Shown here: positions 12,976 through 24,624 of the stretch, piece after piece
Layout of the letters: every line of letters begins with the position of its first letter
How positions within the stretch are numbered: the first letter of the stretch is position 1
Assembly (NCBI RefSeq): GCF_000165425.1
Contig: NW_001799488.1
Span: forward strand, 236,957-300,956
DNA: 64,000 bases
Origin: Paramecium tetraurelia
Lineage: Eukaryota > Ciliophora > Oligohymenophorea > Peniculida > Parameciidae
Direction of reading: 5' to 3'
Position numbers and translations under genes: made by a program
The notes under the pieces: model-generated
What the model was told of the DNA's origin: nothing
The model's database searches: none
What the model saw: only the letters and a program-made list of their open reading frames with translations

Positions 12976-13341
12976 TCATTTTTTATTAGCATTCCAAGTT
13001 TTATTTGATTTCTTGAACTGCTGCATCATTTCTGCATCCTTCTACTCGTACTCATTGACTTTGGTTTTGTATGCTCTTTATTATTTTTCCAATTCCATTC
13101 TCTCCTCCTCTGTGTATGGTTTGTCTCTAATATGTCTTATCCATTCCTCCCATAATGGATCTACAAATGGTGCCATTTTGTCTGTTCTCTCACTCATCCT
13201 TCTAGTTGGTTTTCCATTTTAATCATAGTATTGATAGTAGAGGTTGCCATGTGGATCTGTTCCAACAAGTTGCCTACCTAGTTTTTGATCCTCATAAGTT
13301 CTTCGAAATTATTTAAGAGAGGTCACAATTTTACGAATCAT
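12976..13341 (-). CDS. NDUFA12: NADH dehydrogenase (complex I) NDUFA12/B17.2-like subunit
   Basis: An intronless frame of 121 residues. The core LVGTDPHGNLYYQYYD, followed by GKPTRRMSERTD and MAPFVDPLWEEWIRHIR, is the hallmark of the NDUFA12/NDUFAF2 family of mitochondrial complex I. The tail is a charged helix (TEEERMELEKQQRAYKTK). NDUFA12 is a structural accessory subunit of the matrix arm; NDUFAF2 is its assembly-factor relative, and the two are not safely separated here. It ends about 155 bp from the convergent cysteine-rich gene and starts 22 bp downstream of the next minus-strand gene. The basic N-terminus (MIRKIVTSLKQFRRTY) fits mitochondrial import. Confidence 0.82.
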
Positions 13342-13363
13342 ATATATTATTTATTTTTATTAA

Positions 13364-13612
13364 TCAATAGGCTGCGTGCATTGATTGCTACATGTTGCTG
13401 AATTAAGTTAATTCTGATTTATCAACTTTAAGGAGAGTTTGAATCCTTTTTTCAAAGACACTAACAGCCACAATAGAAGCAACAAAAATTGCGACATCCA
13501 AAAACTGCTTCTTCCTCTTCTCTCTTTCTGCTTTATTAGTAGGGTAGATTGACTTTTTAAGTTTTTCCCAAGTTGATCCGGAAGAGCCACCTCTTGGTTT
13601 TCCAAAATGCAT
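13364..13612 (-). CDS. Small single-pass membrane protein
   Basis: 82 residues, intronless, TGA at 13364-13366. A basic soluble N-terminal half (KPRGGSSGSTWEKLKKS, KAEREKRKKQF) is followed by one hydrophobic helix (LDVAIFVASIVAVSVFE) and a short polar tail. Size and topology resemble small mitochondrial membrane proteins, but I see no family-defining motif, so this is inference only. It lies 22 bp upstream of the NDUFA12-like gene on the same strand and 50 bp from the divergent riboflavin kinase gene. Confidence 0.6.
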
Positions 13613-13662
13613 TTTTATATTTTTATTTATGGTATATTTTTTTTAATATATATGATCAGCAA

Positions 13663-14701
13663 ATGCTATATAAATTGTGAGATCATTCTTGATTTCAATA
13701 GTCTGCTCTTTTCGATACTGAAAAAGCAAAATCCCGATCTAAATTTAAGTAAATTAATCTATTTATCCCAATCCTAGGTTTGAACGATGTTTAAGAGAAT
13801 CCCAAAAAGTACTTAGAAACCTAAGAATTGTTGCTGTAGAATTTAAGCATTTTAAAGCCATAGATAGGAGTCATCGAAACACGTAAGAATCAGATAAAAT
13901 AGTTTTAGTGTAATTTCTGGAATCCTAACACATTTAACCAATCATCTATTCTGAATTCGCATAATTGTTGCAATAGCACTTCCCCTACTTGAACTGGCAA
14001 GAATTTACAGATTCAGATTAAAATGCTATATTCATAGATCCAAGAATAGATTTTTGCGAATAGTTACTTAAAAAGAATCTAAATGTAGTTCTGTTCAAGA
14101 ATCATAAATTAAAGGATAAAGATTATTGGAATCAATTATTATAAAATAAACCAATCCTTTTTGCAGAATCCTGGGAAACCTTCCCTTGGTAATCATTTAA
14201 ATTGGTTACTTAACCGATTTTTTCAGCCGATCAATATAAAGTAAATGAGAGTGAGAATGCTTCAACCAAGTACTGGAATACATTTATAAAATTGAATCCA
14301 ATAGAATTCACAAGCAAGATAATTCATGGTAGAAACAGAGGCGGAACTATGTTAGGCATACCCACAGGTAATCATTCTTAATGAAAGTATTAGCAAATTT
14401 ATAAATAAATGAGGAGATTTAATAACTAACCAAAAATCTATTGCCAGGGGTGTATGCAGGTATTACTTACCTTGAAAATAAGCAATATGGTGGAGTTTTG
14501 TCTATTGGATATAATCCATATTTTTTGGACACTCCCCAAACGATTGAAGTTCATCTTTATGGAGAATTTTAAGAGGACTTCTATGGTGCCAATTTAAGAT
14601 TGATAATTACACATTTCCTTAGGCCAGAATCCGATTTTAGAACATTTGGTATTCCTTATAAATTAATCTATAGATCATCTGATTAAAGCAATTAGCAATG
14701 A
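13663..14701 (+). CDS. RFK: Riboflavin kinase with a divergent N-terminal domain
   Basis: The spliced frame is 310 residues with introns 13677-13701, 13749-13777, 13883-13908 and 14368-14393; the total is a multiple of three. The last ~115 residues form the riboflavin kinase fold: GRNRGGTMLGIPTAN with the PTAN flavin/ATP motif, then GVYAGITYLENK, LSIGYNPYF, EVHLYGEFQEDFYG and LRPESDF. The enzyme makes FMN from riboflavin and ATP. The first ~190 residues (for example GVIETLQFLES, IFIDPRIDFCEQLL) sit where plant bifunctional enzymes carry a HAD phosphatase. I see no HAD catalytic DxD, so this may be an eroded regulatory remnant. The start is uncertain because exon 1 encodes only about five residues. 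Confidence 0.83.
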
Positions 14702-14785
14702 TAAGATAATAGCAAGGAAATTAGTGTGTTGATGATGTATTTTTATGAAATTAAGTCTGAATATTAATTTTAATACATTATTATA

Positions 14786-16383
14786 ATGTACAAAGGACCT
14801 AATAATCTCAAAACTTATAAGGTGTCTGATTGTGAACCTCTTTTGAAGGATTTCTTTAATTCAGAGGATTGTTCGAATCTCTCCATAAGATAATGCGGTA
14901 TTGCTATAAGACACAATTTATAATAATTGATTTCAATCATCTCAAAACTCTTAAGTGTTAGAAATATTGTGGCTGTTAAATAGAGATTGTATTGGTTAAA
15001 TAAAATTACATCAATTGATATCACTGAATGCCTGATTTTAGGGATCAAGTCATCTTCTTAGAAAATTGAATTGCTTAAATTTATTTTAAATAACTTGAAA
15101 GATAGAGATTTCCAATAAGTTGCAGCATATTATCATGATGATATTGATTATACTACTTATATTGATTATGCAACTCTGTTGAAAGGTAATAATTATTTAG
15201 AGATTTTAAGATGGGAATATATTATTACAGATTTAGAGAAATGAGCAATAAAATAAATTCTTTGAAAAATTGCAATAGTAACTATAAAAATTTATCAACA
15301 AAGATATACAATTAGATGAATCATTGCTCATTGAATTGCTGCATTTATTATAAATAAACATGGATACTGCCTAGGCTATTATTTCAAAATATGTTTGGAT
15401 GAACATCTAGGATTATGACAAATTGGATTATTTTGTTAATTCTGCCATAAAACTATAGCAATTGCAATATGTCAGTGTCATCTAAAATTAAGTAGAATCT
15501 TAACTAAAGGATAAATAATTAATATATAGTATTGCAAAGGAAATCCAAAGCAAAGATACTATCCATTAGTTTGTTTAAAAGTTCATGATTTCAAAATTAA
15601 ATTAAAGTCAACTCTTCTAATAATACTAATTGTAAATGGCAGTTTCAAAATATATAATGACAAATCAGAAACCAAATGCATACTTTTAAACTTTAGATTT
15701 TATAGCTAGTATATAATACTTTAATGAGATCTTGGTGGTGTCCAATTATTTTTGGAATAAAGGAGAAGTTTAGTAAAATATTGTTAGTCCTCTAAAAGAT
15801 ATTACACTCCCAATCACTAAATAAATAGAATAATAGTTCAAAAGTATTCCAGTTCAAACTCATAAAATATTTCAACTCTTTCAAATTGTTTTATAGGTTT
15901 AGTATAAAAATACCATTCTGTTTGTTACTTTACAAGAATTAGCACTATTATAACAATTTTAGAAAGTTAATTAAGCTAAAATCAATAATATCGAATGGGC
16001 TTAGAGATTAATAACCATAGGGGTGTTTAAAAAAATTAATAGCAATGAACTTTAAATATGTGAGGAGAATTTTAACTTATTGTAAAATTTTGAATTTGCT
16101 TAGAAACCTGAAGTGAAGAAGTAGGAGATTTTAATAGAGGAGTATGAATAAAATAAAAAGCTTATGTATTATTTTGAGTTTATATTGTAGAATAGAGGCA
16201 GGGATCATGAAGATTATGAAATAGGAGAAAAAGATGTAGCAGTAGACTCTGTATGGAAAACTAGCTTAATTGATAAAGAGATCTGTAATTCTAACAGAGA
16301 TTGAGTTGATAGAGTCAATAAAAGGACTTGTGAAAAGAGATTTGCTATGTTATGAAAATGATGTTGTATTTTATAGTATATGA
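14786..16383 (+). CDS. Anaphase-promoting complex subunit 2 / cullin-like protein
   Basis: 514 residues if introns 15186-15210 (25 nt) and 16251-16278 (28 nt, ending AAAG) are removed; without the second splice translation stops at TGA 16302-16304. The region LVVSNYFWNKGEVQ, then LPITKQIEQQF, FQIVLQVQYKNT and LFVTLQELALLQQF follows the cullin-homology layout of APC2 subunits. The C-terminus TEIELIESIKGLVKRDLLCY resembles the closing winged-helix of APC2/cullins. APC2 is the scaffold that binds the RING subunit APC11 in the cell-cycle ubiquitin ligase. Similarity is judged by eye and is weak. The N-terminal half is a helical region without motifs. The alternative is an unknown ciliate helical protein. 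Confidence 0.5.
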
Positions 16384-16549
16384 GACTGGCCATTTGAATA
16401 TATTTATTTTAATGGATATTATTCATTTATTATCAAAAGATAATATGATTGCTATGCATTATTTATAAGGAAATTAAAATTAAGAATTGAATTCGTAATG
16501 TAATAAATTAGAATGGATAATTGAATTAATAAAGTTTATTTTAATTAAA

Positions 16550-19011
16550 ATGTTCAGAGCAACCGAAATACATCTTTATAAACTGTATGTTGAAAGAGAA
16601 TAAGCTTTCCATCTCCTCACTAAAGTTGGGCAAATGAAAAATGTTAATTTAATCAATTGTTCAAGCAGTGCATTTCATGAACATGATTATTACAAATAAT
16701 TAAAACGATGTGATGATATTTATAACAAAATTGGTGAGATCAAACACCTTCTGCACTTATATAACAAATAAATCCATTACTGTCCTAACTATGAAGTATT
16801 CATTTCAAACATCAAAATTACTGACGATTAGGCCATAAAAATTGAATAAGAACTAACACACAAAGTCCAATTTATTTTGAATCAATAAGCAAATCTACAA
16901 TCGATTATGGAATAAAGGAACAAATTAGGCGAAGAGATGTATATATAAGATTAAATTTAAGTGCAGTTTTACAACATTGCAAAGACTTCATATACAAATT
17001 TTCAGGAATCTAATTAGGGTATATAGTTGGATGTCTTAATACAATTGACTCGCACAAGTTTAATCGAATAGTATTTAGAATTTCAAAGGAAAATGGAATT
17101 GTTAAATTTAAGAATTTAAATAATTAGAGAACTCTATTCACGTTGGTTTTTGCTTTGGGTAAACATGAGAATTTAAAAAATAAATTACTAAAGATATGCG
17201 AAGTAATTTCATACATAATCAATCTAGGCATTTAATGTATCCATAATTTAGGTACCTGAAGAGAGCAAAGTAGAAAATAAAATCTTGGAATTAGAAAATG
17301 ATATAGCCAATTTGGATATTGTCATCTCAACAACCAAATAAGAAATAGACTAACAATTGGATTTCTTTTCAGATATTTAAGTGGAGAAAGTCTTAAATTT
17401 AGATGAAATCTATGATTATGGATATTGCTCCTATATTTGCGAATTGAATATCATTTTAGATATAATAAGTGCAACTTATTATCATCTAACATTTTTTGAA
17501 GCTAAATCTCAATTTTTGATTGGACAAATATGGTGTGAATAAAGTGACATTGAAGAAATCAAATCATTTGGAGTTCAAGTTGAAATTATGTAGGACATTA
17601 ATGAAAATATTTATGAACCACCAAGTCTAATGAAAACCAATGATTTTACCTACATTTTCTAAGAATTAGTCAACACATATGGCATTCCAAGATTCGATGA
17701 AATAAATCCTGGACTTTTCACAGTAATTACTTTCCCATTTTTATTTGGTATGATGTTTGGAGATATTGGACATGGAGTAAAATATTTTCTATATAAAGGT
17801 AGTATTAACACTCTTTGGTTTCTATTTATTAATCTTTGGTTAGAGAGTCCTTAAAAGAATCAAATTAGAAAATAGCAGTGACTATCTTGCATATGCAGAC
17901 TTTTAGAGCTTATATCAATGTAGGTATCTCCTTACTTTGATGGGTCTTTTTGCTACATATTGTGGTTTTATTTATAATGATTTCTTTTCGATATCATTAG
18001 AGTATAAATTAGAAAAGTTCTAATTGGGTTTTGATGGTAAATGGAGTATGTCAGAATCCCACCTTACAGTAATGAATTCCTTCAAAATGAAAACTGCAAT
18101 AATCGTTGGAGTAACTCAAATGGTCTTTGGAATCCTTCTGAAAGGTTGGAATTGTTTATATTAACGAAAATTTATTGACTTCATCTTTAACTTTTTACCT
18201 GAACTGGCTTTCATGCTCTCAACCTTTGGTTATATGTCATTTTTAATAATCCTTAAATGGCTGACTAACTACAATAATAATCAAGAACCACCCTCAATTA
18301 TTACCACACTTCTTAATATGGTCTTTACTTTAGGAGGAATCAAAGGAACTGAGATGTATCCTCATTAAGTTTACTATTAATCTATATTGATAAGAGTTGC
18401 CATCTGTTCTCCAATAATCATGTTACTTAAACCTGAAGTCCTTAGAATAAAGAGAATGTTTTTTAATCAAAGAAATTAATAAATTGTTTATAATGAATTA
18501 ATAGAATAAGAACATGGCTAAATAGAATAAATGAAGGAGGAGAAACACTAACTTTTTGGCAAATTAGTAGAAAGTAGAGCTATTAAAGAAGAGAAGCATT
18601 TCGATTATTCAGAGGTTTATATTGAAAGCTTAATTGAATGCATAGAATTTGTATTGGGAGCTGTTTCTAATACAGCTTCATATTTGAGATTGTGGGCACT
18701 TAGTTTGGCACATTCTCAATTATCTGAAGTATTCCATATTATGATATCTTTAGGTTTTCTTCAAAATGTCTTTGGAACCATAATTACAAACTGGATCGAT
18801 TGTTGGAATTTGTTTAACTTTTACGATATATGCTTTGGCAACCTTTGGAGTTCTGATGTGCATGGATACTCTAGAATGCTTTCTACATTCATTACGCTTA
18901 CACTGGGTTGAATTTTAAAGCAAATTTTATAAAGGAGATGGACATAGTTTCTAAAGATTTAATTATCTTCAATTCTTAGATTAGAAGTTTTAATTTAGTA
19001 CAAGAATGTGA
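16550..19011 (+). CDS. V-type proton ATPase subunit a (V0, 100-kDa family)
   Basis: 804 residues, exons in phase, with introns 17777-17798 (22 nt, AAAG end) and 18729-18753 (25 nt). The N-terminal cytosolic half is coiled. The membrane half shows [47 protein letters not shown] and [20 protein letters not shown], all diagnostic. The Arg in [12 protein letters not shown] corresponds to the essential proton-path arginine. The subunit forms the half-channels that carry H+ through V0 and, in many eukaryotes, targets the pump to specific membranes. Paramecium is known for many isoforms of this subunit, so this is probably one of a family. Unspliced reading across 18729-18753 falsely suggests a frameshift. 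Confidence 0.93.
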
Positions 19012-19140
19012 GTGAAAATATATTTTTAAATACAATATACATCTCGTGCTATCGTTATTAAAGTGAAAAAAGGCAAAATTATATATGCTTATATATATAT
19101 AAAAATCTGATAATATTTTTTGAATAAAATTTATAAATCA

Positions 19141-21157
19141 ATGCTCATAGAGTTTCAATGTTAAAAATAGACCCATTTGAATTAGGAAATAGTAGGATTT
19201 TGTCTTAATTCAGATTGCAAATAAACTCGATAATATTGTTATAAATGTTTAAATGATTAATTACATTAAAATTGTAGGAATAATCTTCAGAACATTTATT
19301 AGATTGAAGAACTCATTTAAACTCATTTGACTTACTTAGAATATCTTTGGAACAAATTGAATTAGAAATTCAAAATATTAGAAAAGGCTTGGATCAATTT
19401 CATGAATGATCTCCAAAAGAAATAAGAAAATATATTAAAAATATGGGACATTTTAAAAAATCATAACTATTACTTACTAAAGAGCAATCTACCCTCAATA
19501 ATCTAATTTTTTTTGTCTTTACATAGTAATAATAGCCAAAACAAATTTTAAACAGGTATATAATAGAATATATTTTTTTAGGGTTGAAATTAGCAAAATC
19601 CTGTGACTTATTGAATGCTATTAAAATATTTGATGAAATTCTTAAAATAGATGAAAGATATACAGATTGCTATTATTAAAAAGGTGTTAAATAATAATAT
19701 ATTAGGTTTGGCCTTGATGAATCTAGATAAAAAAAACTTAGATTATTTGTAAAAATCTGTTTATTGTTTTCAAAAAGCTATTGAAATTGATTAATTTCAC
19801 TTTGATGCCTATAAAAATTAAGGTTATATTCAGTTATTTATATGTAGGGATCTGTCTTTTTTAATTGGAATAATATGATTAAGCATTAAAGTGTTTCGAT
19901 TGTGCAATCAATTATGGACTTTATGACAAAGAGTGTTTGCTTTACAAAGGTTACTTATATTTAAATTTTAGCTAAAGTTTTACAAATAAATGATCGAAAT
20001 TTAGAGGCTTGCAAAATTTTCGACAAAATAATAGAGGAGGATAGTCGAGATGTAGAGTCTTACTTTTACAAAGGTGTCTTAATTATTCTTATATAGGTTG
20101 AGGTTTATCCTTATATCACTTAAAAGAGTATTAATAGGCATAACAATATTTTGATAAAACTATTAACCTTGATCCAAAGTATTGTAAAGCATATCTCTGC
20201 TAGGGTAATTTCAATTTTAAACCTTAGGTGATTTATTGCTTGACTTAGAAAAAGAAGATGAGGCTAGAAATTACTTTGATAAGGTAATTGAAATAGATCC
20301 TAAGAATTTATATGCATATTTAGGAAAAAGTAAATATAATTATTACTTTGAGTCCTGACGTTTAAAAATTTCTAAAACAAAATGAAAACACTAAATGAAG
20401 CAATAGAAGCAGGGAATAAATCTAATAAATTATTGCTAATAAAAGGTATTATGATCTTAGCATTAGGGGACTTGTTACAGAATGAAAGAAATTATGATCA
20501 AGCTATTGAATAATATAATGAGTTGATAGGTAGTAAACTTTCTACATAAGAATCCTGGATGCTTTATTATAATAAAGGAACGTATTTAACTTATTAACTT
20601 TAGGCTTTTGTTTATATAAAATGAAGAGATTTAAAGAAGCTTATGAAGAATTGATTAAAGCAAGAGATATTGAATCTCAAAAAATTGAACTTTTAATTTA
20701 TTTAGGTTGACTGTGTTAATAATAAATTAGGTTATTCATTATAAAGGTTGTCTAAACATTAAGAAGCAATAAAATATCTTGATGAGATATTAAAAAAAGG
20801 CGTCTAGAACGAATATATCTATTATAAAAAAGGTTGATTCTACTTATTACAATCATAGGAAAATCTCTACATCTACAAGGATACTATATTCAGGCTATAT
20901 CGTGCTTTGATTAAGCCATAATGAAGTGTGAAAAGTTTGCAAAAGCTCACGAATTAAAAAGTAACACATTATAAATGATTTTGTATTAAATAGGTAAATC
21001 CTTAATCTGTTTGGGAAGAAAAACTGAGGGAAGCAGATATCTTGAAAAAGCAAATAAATTAACACAAGAATCTGTTAGAAAAAATACATCAGGTTCTTTA
21101 TATTCGACATCTGAATCATATCAAATTGGTAGTATTCTAAAATAAAGAAAATATTGA
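19141..21157 (+). CDS. TPR-repeat protein with N-terminal Cys-rich motif
   Basis: A mosaic of many small exons split by at least nine introns of 20-30 nt, beginning with 19556-19581, 19684-19705 and 19823-19847. The N-terminus has paired cysteines (GFCLNSDCKQTRQYCYKC), a zinc-binding-like arrangement often seen in ciliate TPR proteins, then a helical stretch. Most of the rest is tetratricopeptide repeats of the form ...A...F..AI.ID....A...KG, such as QYDQALKCFDCAINY and ALGDLL-type units. TPR arrays are protein-binding scaffolds; no enzymatic domain is visible. Exon borders tend to fall inside the KG of each repeat, suggesting growth by exon duplication. The stop is TGA 21155-21157. Individual splice sites in the middle were not all verified. 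Confidence 0.75.
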
Positions 21158-21604
21158 GCCAAATTAAAATATTAATGATATTAATGTTATTCCCAATTCT
21201 TAAACCCCTTATCTTTTAGAATTGATATCTTTTCAAAATACAAATTTTCAGAGATATTTTTATTGGAATTTTTCTTAGTTCTATGTTAGTTAGTTAGTTA
21301 GAGTATTTATTAAACTGAGAAAAAATATATCAAGATGATGAAATGCATACTTTTAAGATATTTAATTATAGAGATAAGATATTTGTTGATGTTGAAAGTT
21401 AAAATTGTCTTTAAAAGGATACGACAAGACAAATTAAATATTCTTATATCAACTTATTAAGTTCTTGAAAAAAAATTAATAAAGGAATTTAAAATCTTTT
21501 ATTCTCAAATTCAATGTTCAAATTGATTAAGAAAGCATCTTTCGATTTCATATCATAATTATATAATAATTATTATATCAATAAGAATTAATTGATTAAA
21601 TATA
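21158..21604. other. Intergenic spacer
   Basis: About 450 bp of AT-rich DNA between two plus-strand genes. It holds a short GTTA tandem run near 21,285-21,300 and otherwise scattered short frames interrupted by TGA. No coding signal, RNA gene or repeat family was recognised. It presumably contains the 3' region of the TPR gene and the promoter of the next gene. Confidence 0.5.
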
Positions 21605-22058
21605 ATGTAAGGACTTCTAAAGACAGCAGCTGAAGAAATGCTTTCTAAAGCCATTCGAACCTATACTTTTAATGATTTGATTGTTATTGGCCGACATCCA
21701 TACAAAAGTTTACCTGAAATGTTAGCATAATACCCAAATAATGGAGTAGGATTTAAAGTATGGAGAAAGACTTGGCCAGAAAATAAATTTATAATTATTA
21801 CTGAAGCACATTTCAAAGTAAGAGATTTATTTTACCGGATTTAAGGGATTGAGAAATGGCAAATTTTTTGGTATCTAATATTACAATGGCAGACCACTTA
21901 CACCATAGCCAATAAAAATTAGAAATTGTAGTAAGAGAGGAACTTGGAAATATGATACAAATAATACATCGGGAGTATCTACAAATGGTGTCTACTTTAG
22001 TGCAGATGATTTGAAAGAGTATTCAAAATTACATCAAAATAGAGAGCAAAAAGAGTGA
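21605..22058 (+). CDS. Possible mitochondrial ribosomal protein mS34-like
   Basis: 141 residues in two exons of 213 nt each, separated by a 28-nt intron 21818-21845 that ends AAG. The pattern SLPEMLAQYPNNGVGFKVWR followed by KTWPENKFIIITEAH and GKFFGIQYYNG recalls mS34 of the mitochondrial small subunit (a GVG motif, conserved Trp-Pro, then a beta-strand). An N-terminal amphipathic stretch (AAEEMLSKAIRTYT) is compatible with mitochondrial import. I rate this as a by-eye family resemblance. If wrong, it is a conserved small soluble protein of unknown role. It is convergent with the next minus-strand gene, about 80 bp away. Confidence 0.45.
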
Positions 22059-22140
22059 TATTATATTTGTTACATAATATTAATGAATAATATATATCCA
22101 TATGTAAATTTTTATCAGTAAAGAAATTGATAGATGAATT

Positions 22141-23639
22141 TCATTTCAAATCACTAGCTCTTCTTGAGTGTGTTCTTGTTGTAGCATTCTTATTTCCTTT
22201 TGTATCTAGAGTTATTACAGAATATTTTGGCATTATAGTAGTGATCATGCTTTTTATAGGAGAAATGCCAACAATTCTGCTTGTATTTGTTGAATTAAAA
22301 TGTTTTGTCGAAATAATAGGAATTCTCTCACTCCGATGACCATGATTAGCTATTTTCCTTAATATCTCTCTTCTTGTGTTCTATTATTAAGTCTAAATAA
22401 TACATTTAAACGTTCCTTCAACATTTCAGGTCTCAATTTTTGGAGGCCTCGATAAGTGGCTGGACATAGCATTTCTTACTTTGCTAATTTACTTAGATCT
22501 TATGATACATTGACACCTTTGTCAATTTGAACATGACAATTATAGCAAACATTAAATTCCATTTCTAGAAATCCTGGATTACCCAATAATTCTTTATATT
22601 ATGAATATTTTAATTTAGGAAAGATCTTTCTGATAAAAGTTGGTATCAAATAATTTTAATTAACTTATCTCAATTCTATATCTTATCTTACATCTAATTT
22701 TTCAGCCATAGTTTTTTTTCTGAGTAATACTTCTTATTTCTTTGTTACAAATAATTTATCATTATCGCCCATATGATCGAATTTCCAACTCTCAATAATA
22801 TTTTTTATCTATGTCTTCAATAAATCATTTCTATGAAATAAAGTATCACACATCTCACAATGACAGTCTTTCATTATATTCTTATGTTATTTGAGTACTA
22901 ACTTTTCTTAATCAATAAATTAAGGAAGACTAAGAGATTTCATTTACACTTATTCCTAGGTAGACCATTTCATAAGAACACAATTAGTAAGCCAAATCTA
23001 ACCAGAGTTATCTATTTTGATTTCCAATGTCATTCTAATAATTTTAGATTTCCACTTCATTAAATCATTACCATGAGTAGCAATTGCTCCACTAAAATGC
23101 TCTAATCTCTCTGTCAAAGATTTACTATTAATCTATTAAGCCAGTGTTCCATCTCTTTCATGAGTTAATGCTCTTTGATAAATATCGACTGTTTTATCAG
23201 ATAGCATGAATTTGCTCTCAAACTTTTCAAATAGTGATTAATTCTAACACCATTAAATTAATATTGTGAAATTATAGTTCCCCTTTGGATAAACGAACCT
23301 TTAAAGAATGCCATCTTTTTAGCCTTCATGCTAAAAGAATTTACTTAAACTCTCCTTGTTAAAAATTTGTAATTCTGATTTGGTTCTCCAAATAGCCACT
23401 ATTTCTTGATTTAATTCTAAAAAGTATTAACTAATGTAATTATCATCCAATTTGATTCTTGATTTCATTCTCACCTGAGCTTTCTTACTGAAAAACCATT
23501 ATTTAGGAATTGAATTCTCGTAAAATATTGTGTCTGGAACATTCGCAGATAAGACTAAATACATTTAAATTCTTACAATAATCTCCAATTGGATTCTGCA
23601 AATGCAAGAAAGACAACAAATTGATTATTGGCTATTCAT
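22141..23639 (-). CDS. Unrecognised 491-residue protein
   Basis: One intron, 22381-22403 (23 nt); spliced length is an exact multiple of three. The protein is soluble, with mixed composition and a few Cys/His pairs (CLSCICRIQLE near the start, KDCHCEMCDTLFHRND in the centre, FNVCYNCHVQIDKG further on) that could bind zinc. The C-terminal ~90 residues are basic and Ser/Thr-rich, likely disordered (HSRRASDLK at the end). I recognise no catalytic motif. The three cysteine clusters are the most useful handle for a profile search. Start ATG 23639 follows AT-rich spacer. Confidence 0.6.
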
Positions 23640-23919
23640 GAATTTCCATTTAATTTTAATAATATATATAATTATTATAATTGAATAAATTTCTTACTAA
23701 ATACATTACTATTTACGCTATTTAATTAATTCAGAAATCCAAAAAAAATAAAAACAATATATAAAAATAGCATTATGCATAATTACAATTTCGAACATTA
23801 AGTTCTTTAAGATTGTTCCCTAAATTTTGATTTTAATATCAACTAATCAAGTGATTTGACCATGCAATCAAAGCATCAAACCTTTTCTTCGAATAAAATT
23901 CAAATATGAATAGAAAATT

Positions 23920-24405
23920 TCATAATCCTCTACTCCTTTCTGATCTTAAATTCTGTTTATTTAGTTGAGTCATCTTCTACTGAGGCTCTGTTGTGATGAT
24001 TTATAATTATTTGTCTAATATTAATATTTTTTGGATTTCAGAATTCCATATTTAATTTAATACTTTTTAATTAGATTATCCAAAGAAGGAGACAAGGATG
24101 TATAATATTTAATCAGAGAATGAATTTAAGAACATTTGATGATCTGTTAATGACTTTTGATATTTATAAATTATGAATAATGGTAATGTACATATCTAAT
24201 AATGTCATAATAATAGAGAATGCACTAGAGAGTCTGATTTTAGTTTCTGCAAATTATTTGGAAGTTAGGATATCCTTGAGTATTTGGCTTTTGGTTTTCT
24301 CAATTTCTTAAAGCTTTCTTAATCGAGATACTAAACAATCTCAATGTTTCCATCCAAAAGTAGTTTTGGGAAATAGGAATTGTTTATATTAAAGTGGGCT
24401 TCCAT
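23920..24405 (-). CDS. Small hypothetical protein
   Basis: 151 residues with one 30-nt intron, 24196-24225, in phase. The sequence starts MEAHFNINNSYFPKLLLDG and is polar and helical with a Gln-rich C-terminus; no motif was recognised. Two alternative 3' splice patterns also keep short frames open near 23,900, and the frame is open a little upstream of the ATG, so both ends are tentative. It is divergent from the plus-strand gene at 24625. Confidence 0.4.
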
Positions 24406-24624
24406 TAAATAATTTATTACCTCAAATAAATTATATTTGTATGAAATAAATCTGAATATCTTTTAGATTATTTATAATCAGAATAATTCAGTTGATAATT
24501 AAATAGTTTAATACCAGAATTGGTAGTACATAAAATTTTTAGTAATAAGGCAATGATTAATGGATGATGTATCAATGTATTAGTCTAATGAAAAACAGAA
24601 TAATAAAATTTATTATCACATTAA

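Noticed and set aside
14786-16304. APC2-like gene ending at TGA 16302-16304
   Set aside because: Splicing 16251-16278 yields a C-terminus resembling the expected winged helix; the shorter model ends in a non-conserved peptide. The choice remains provisional.
18729-18800. Frameshift in the V-ATPase subunit a gene
   Set aside because: A standard 25-nt intron (18729-18753) explains the change of frame and restores the family sequence VFFKMSLEP.
21285-21305. Short GTTA tandem run as a telomere or repeat element
   Set aside because: Only three or four units, internal to the window and not of the ciliate G4T2/G3T3 type.
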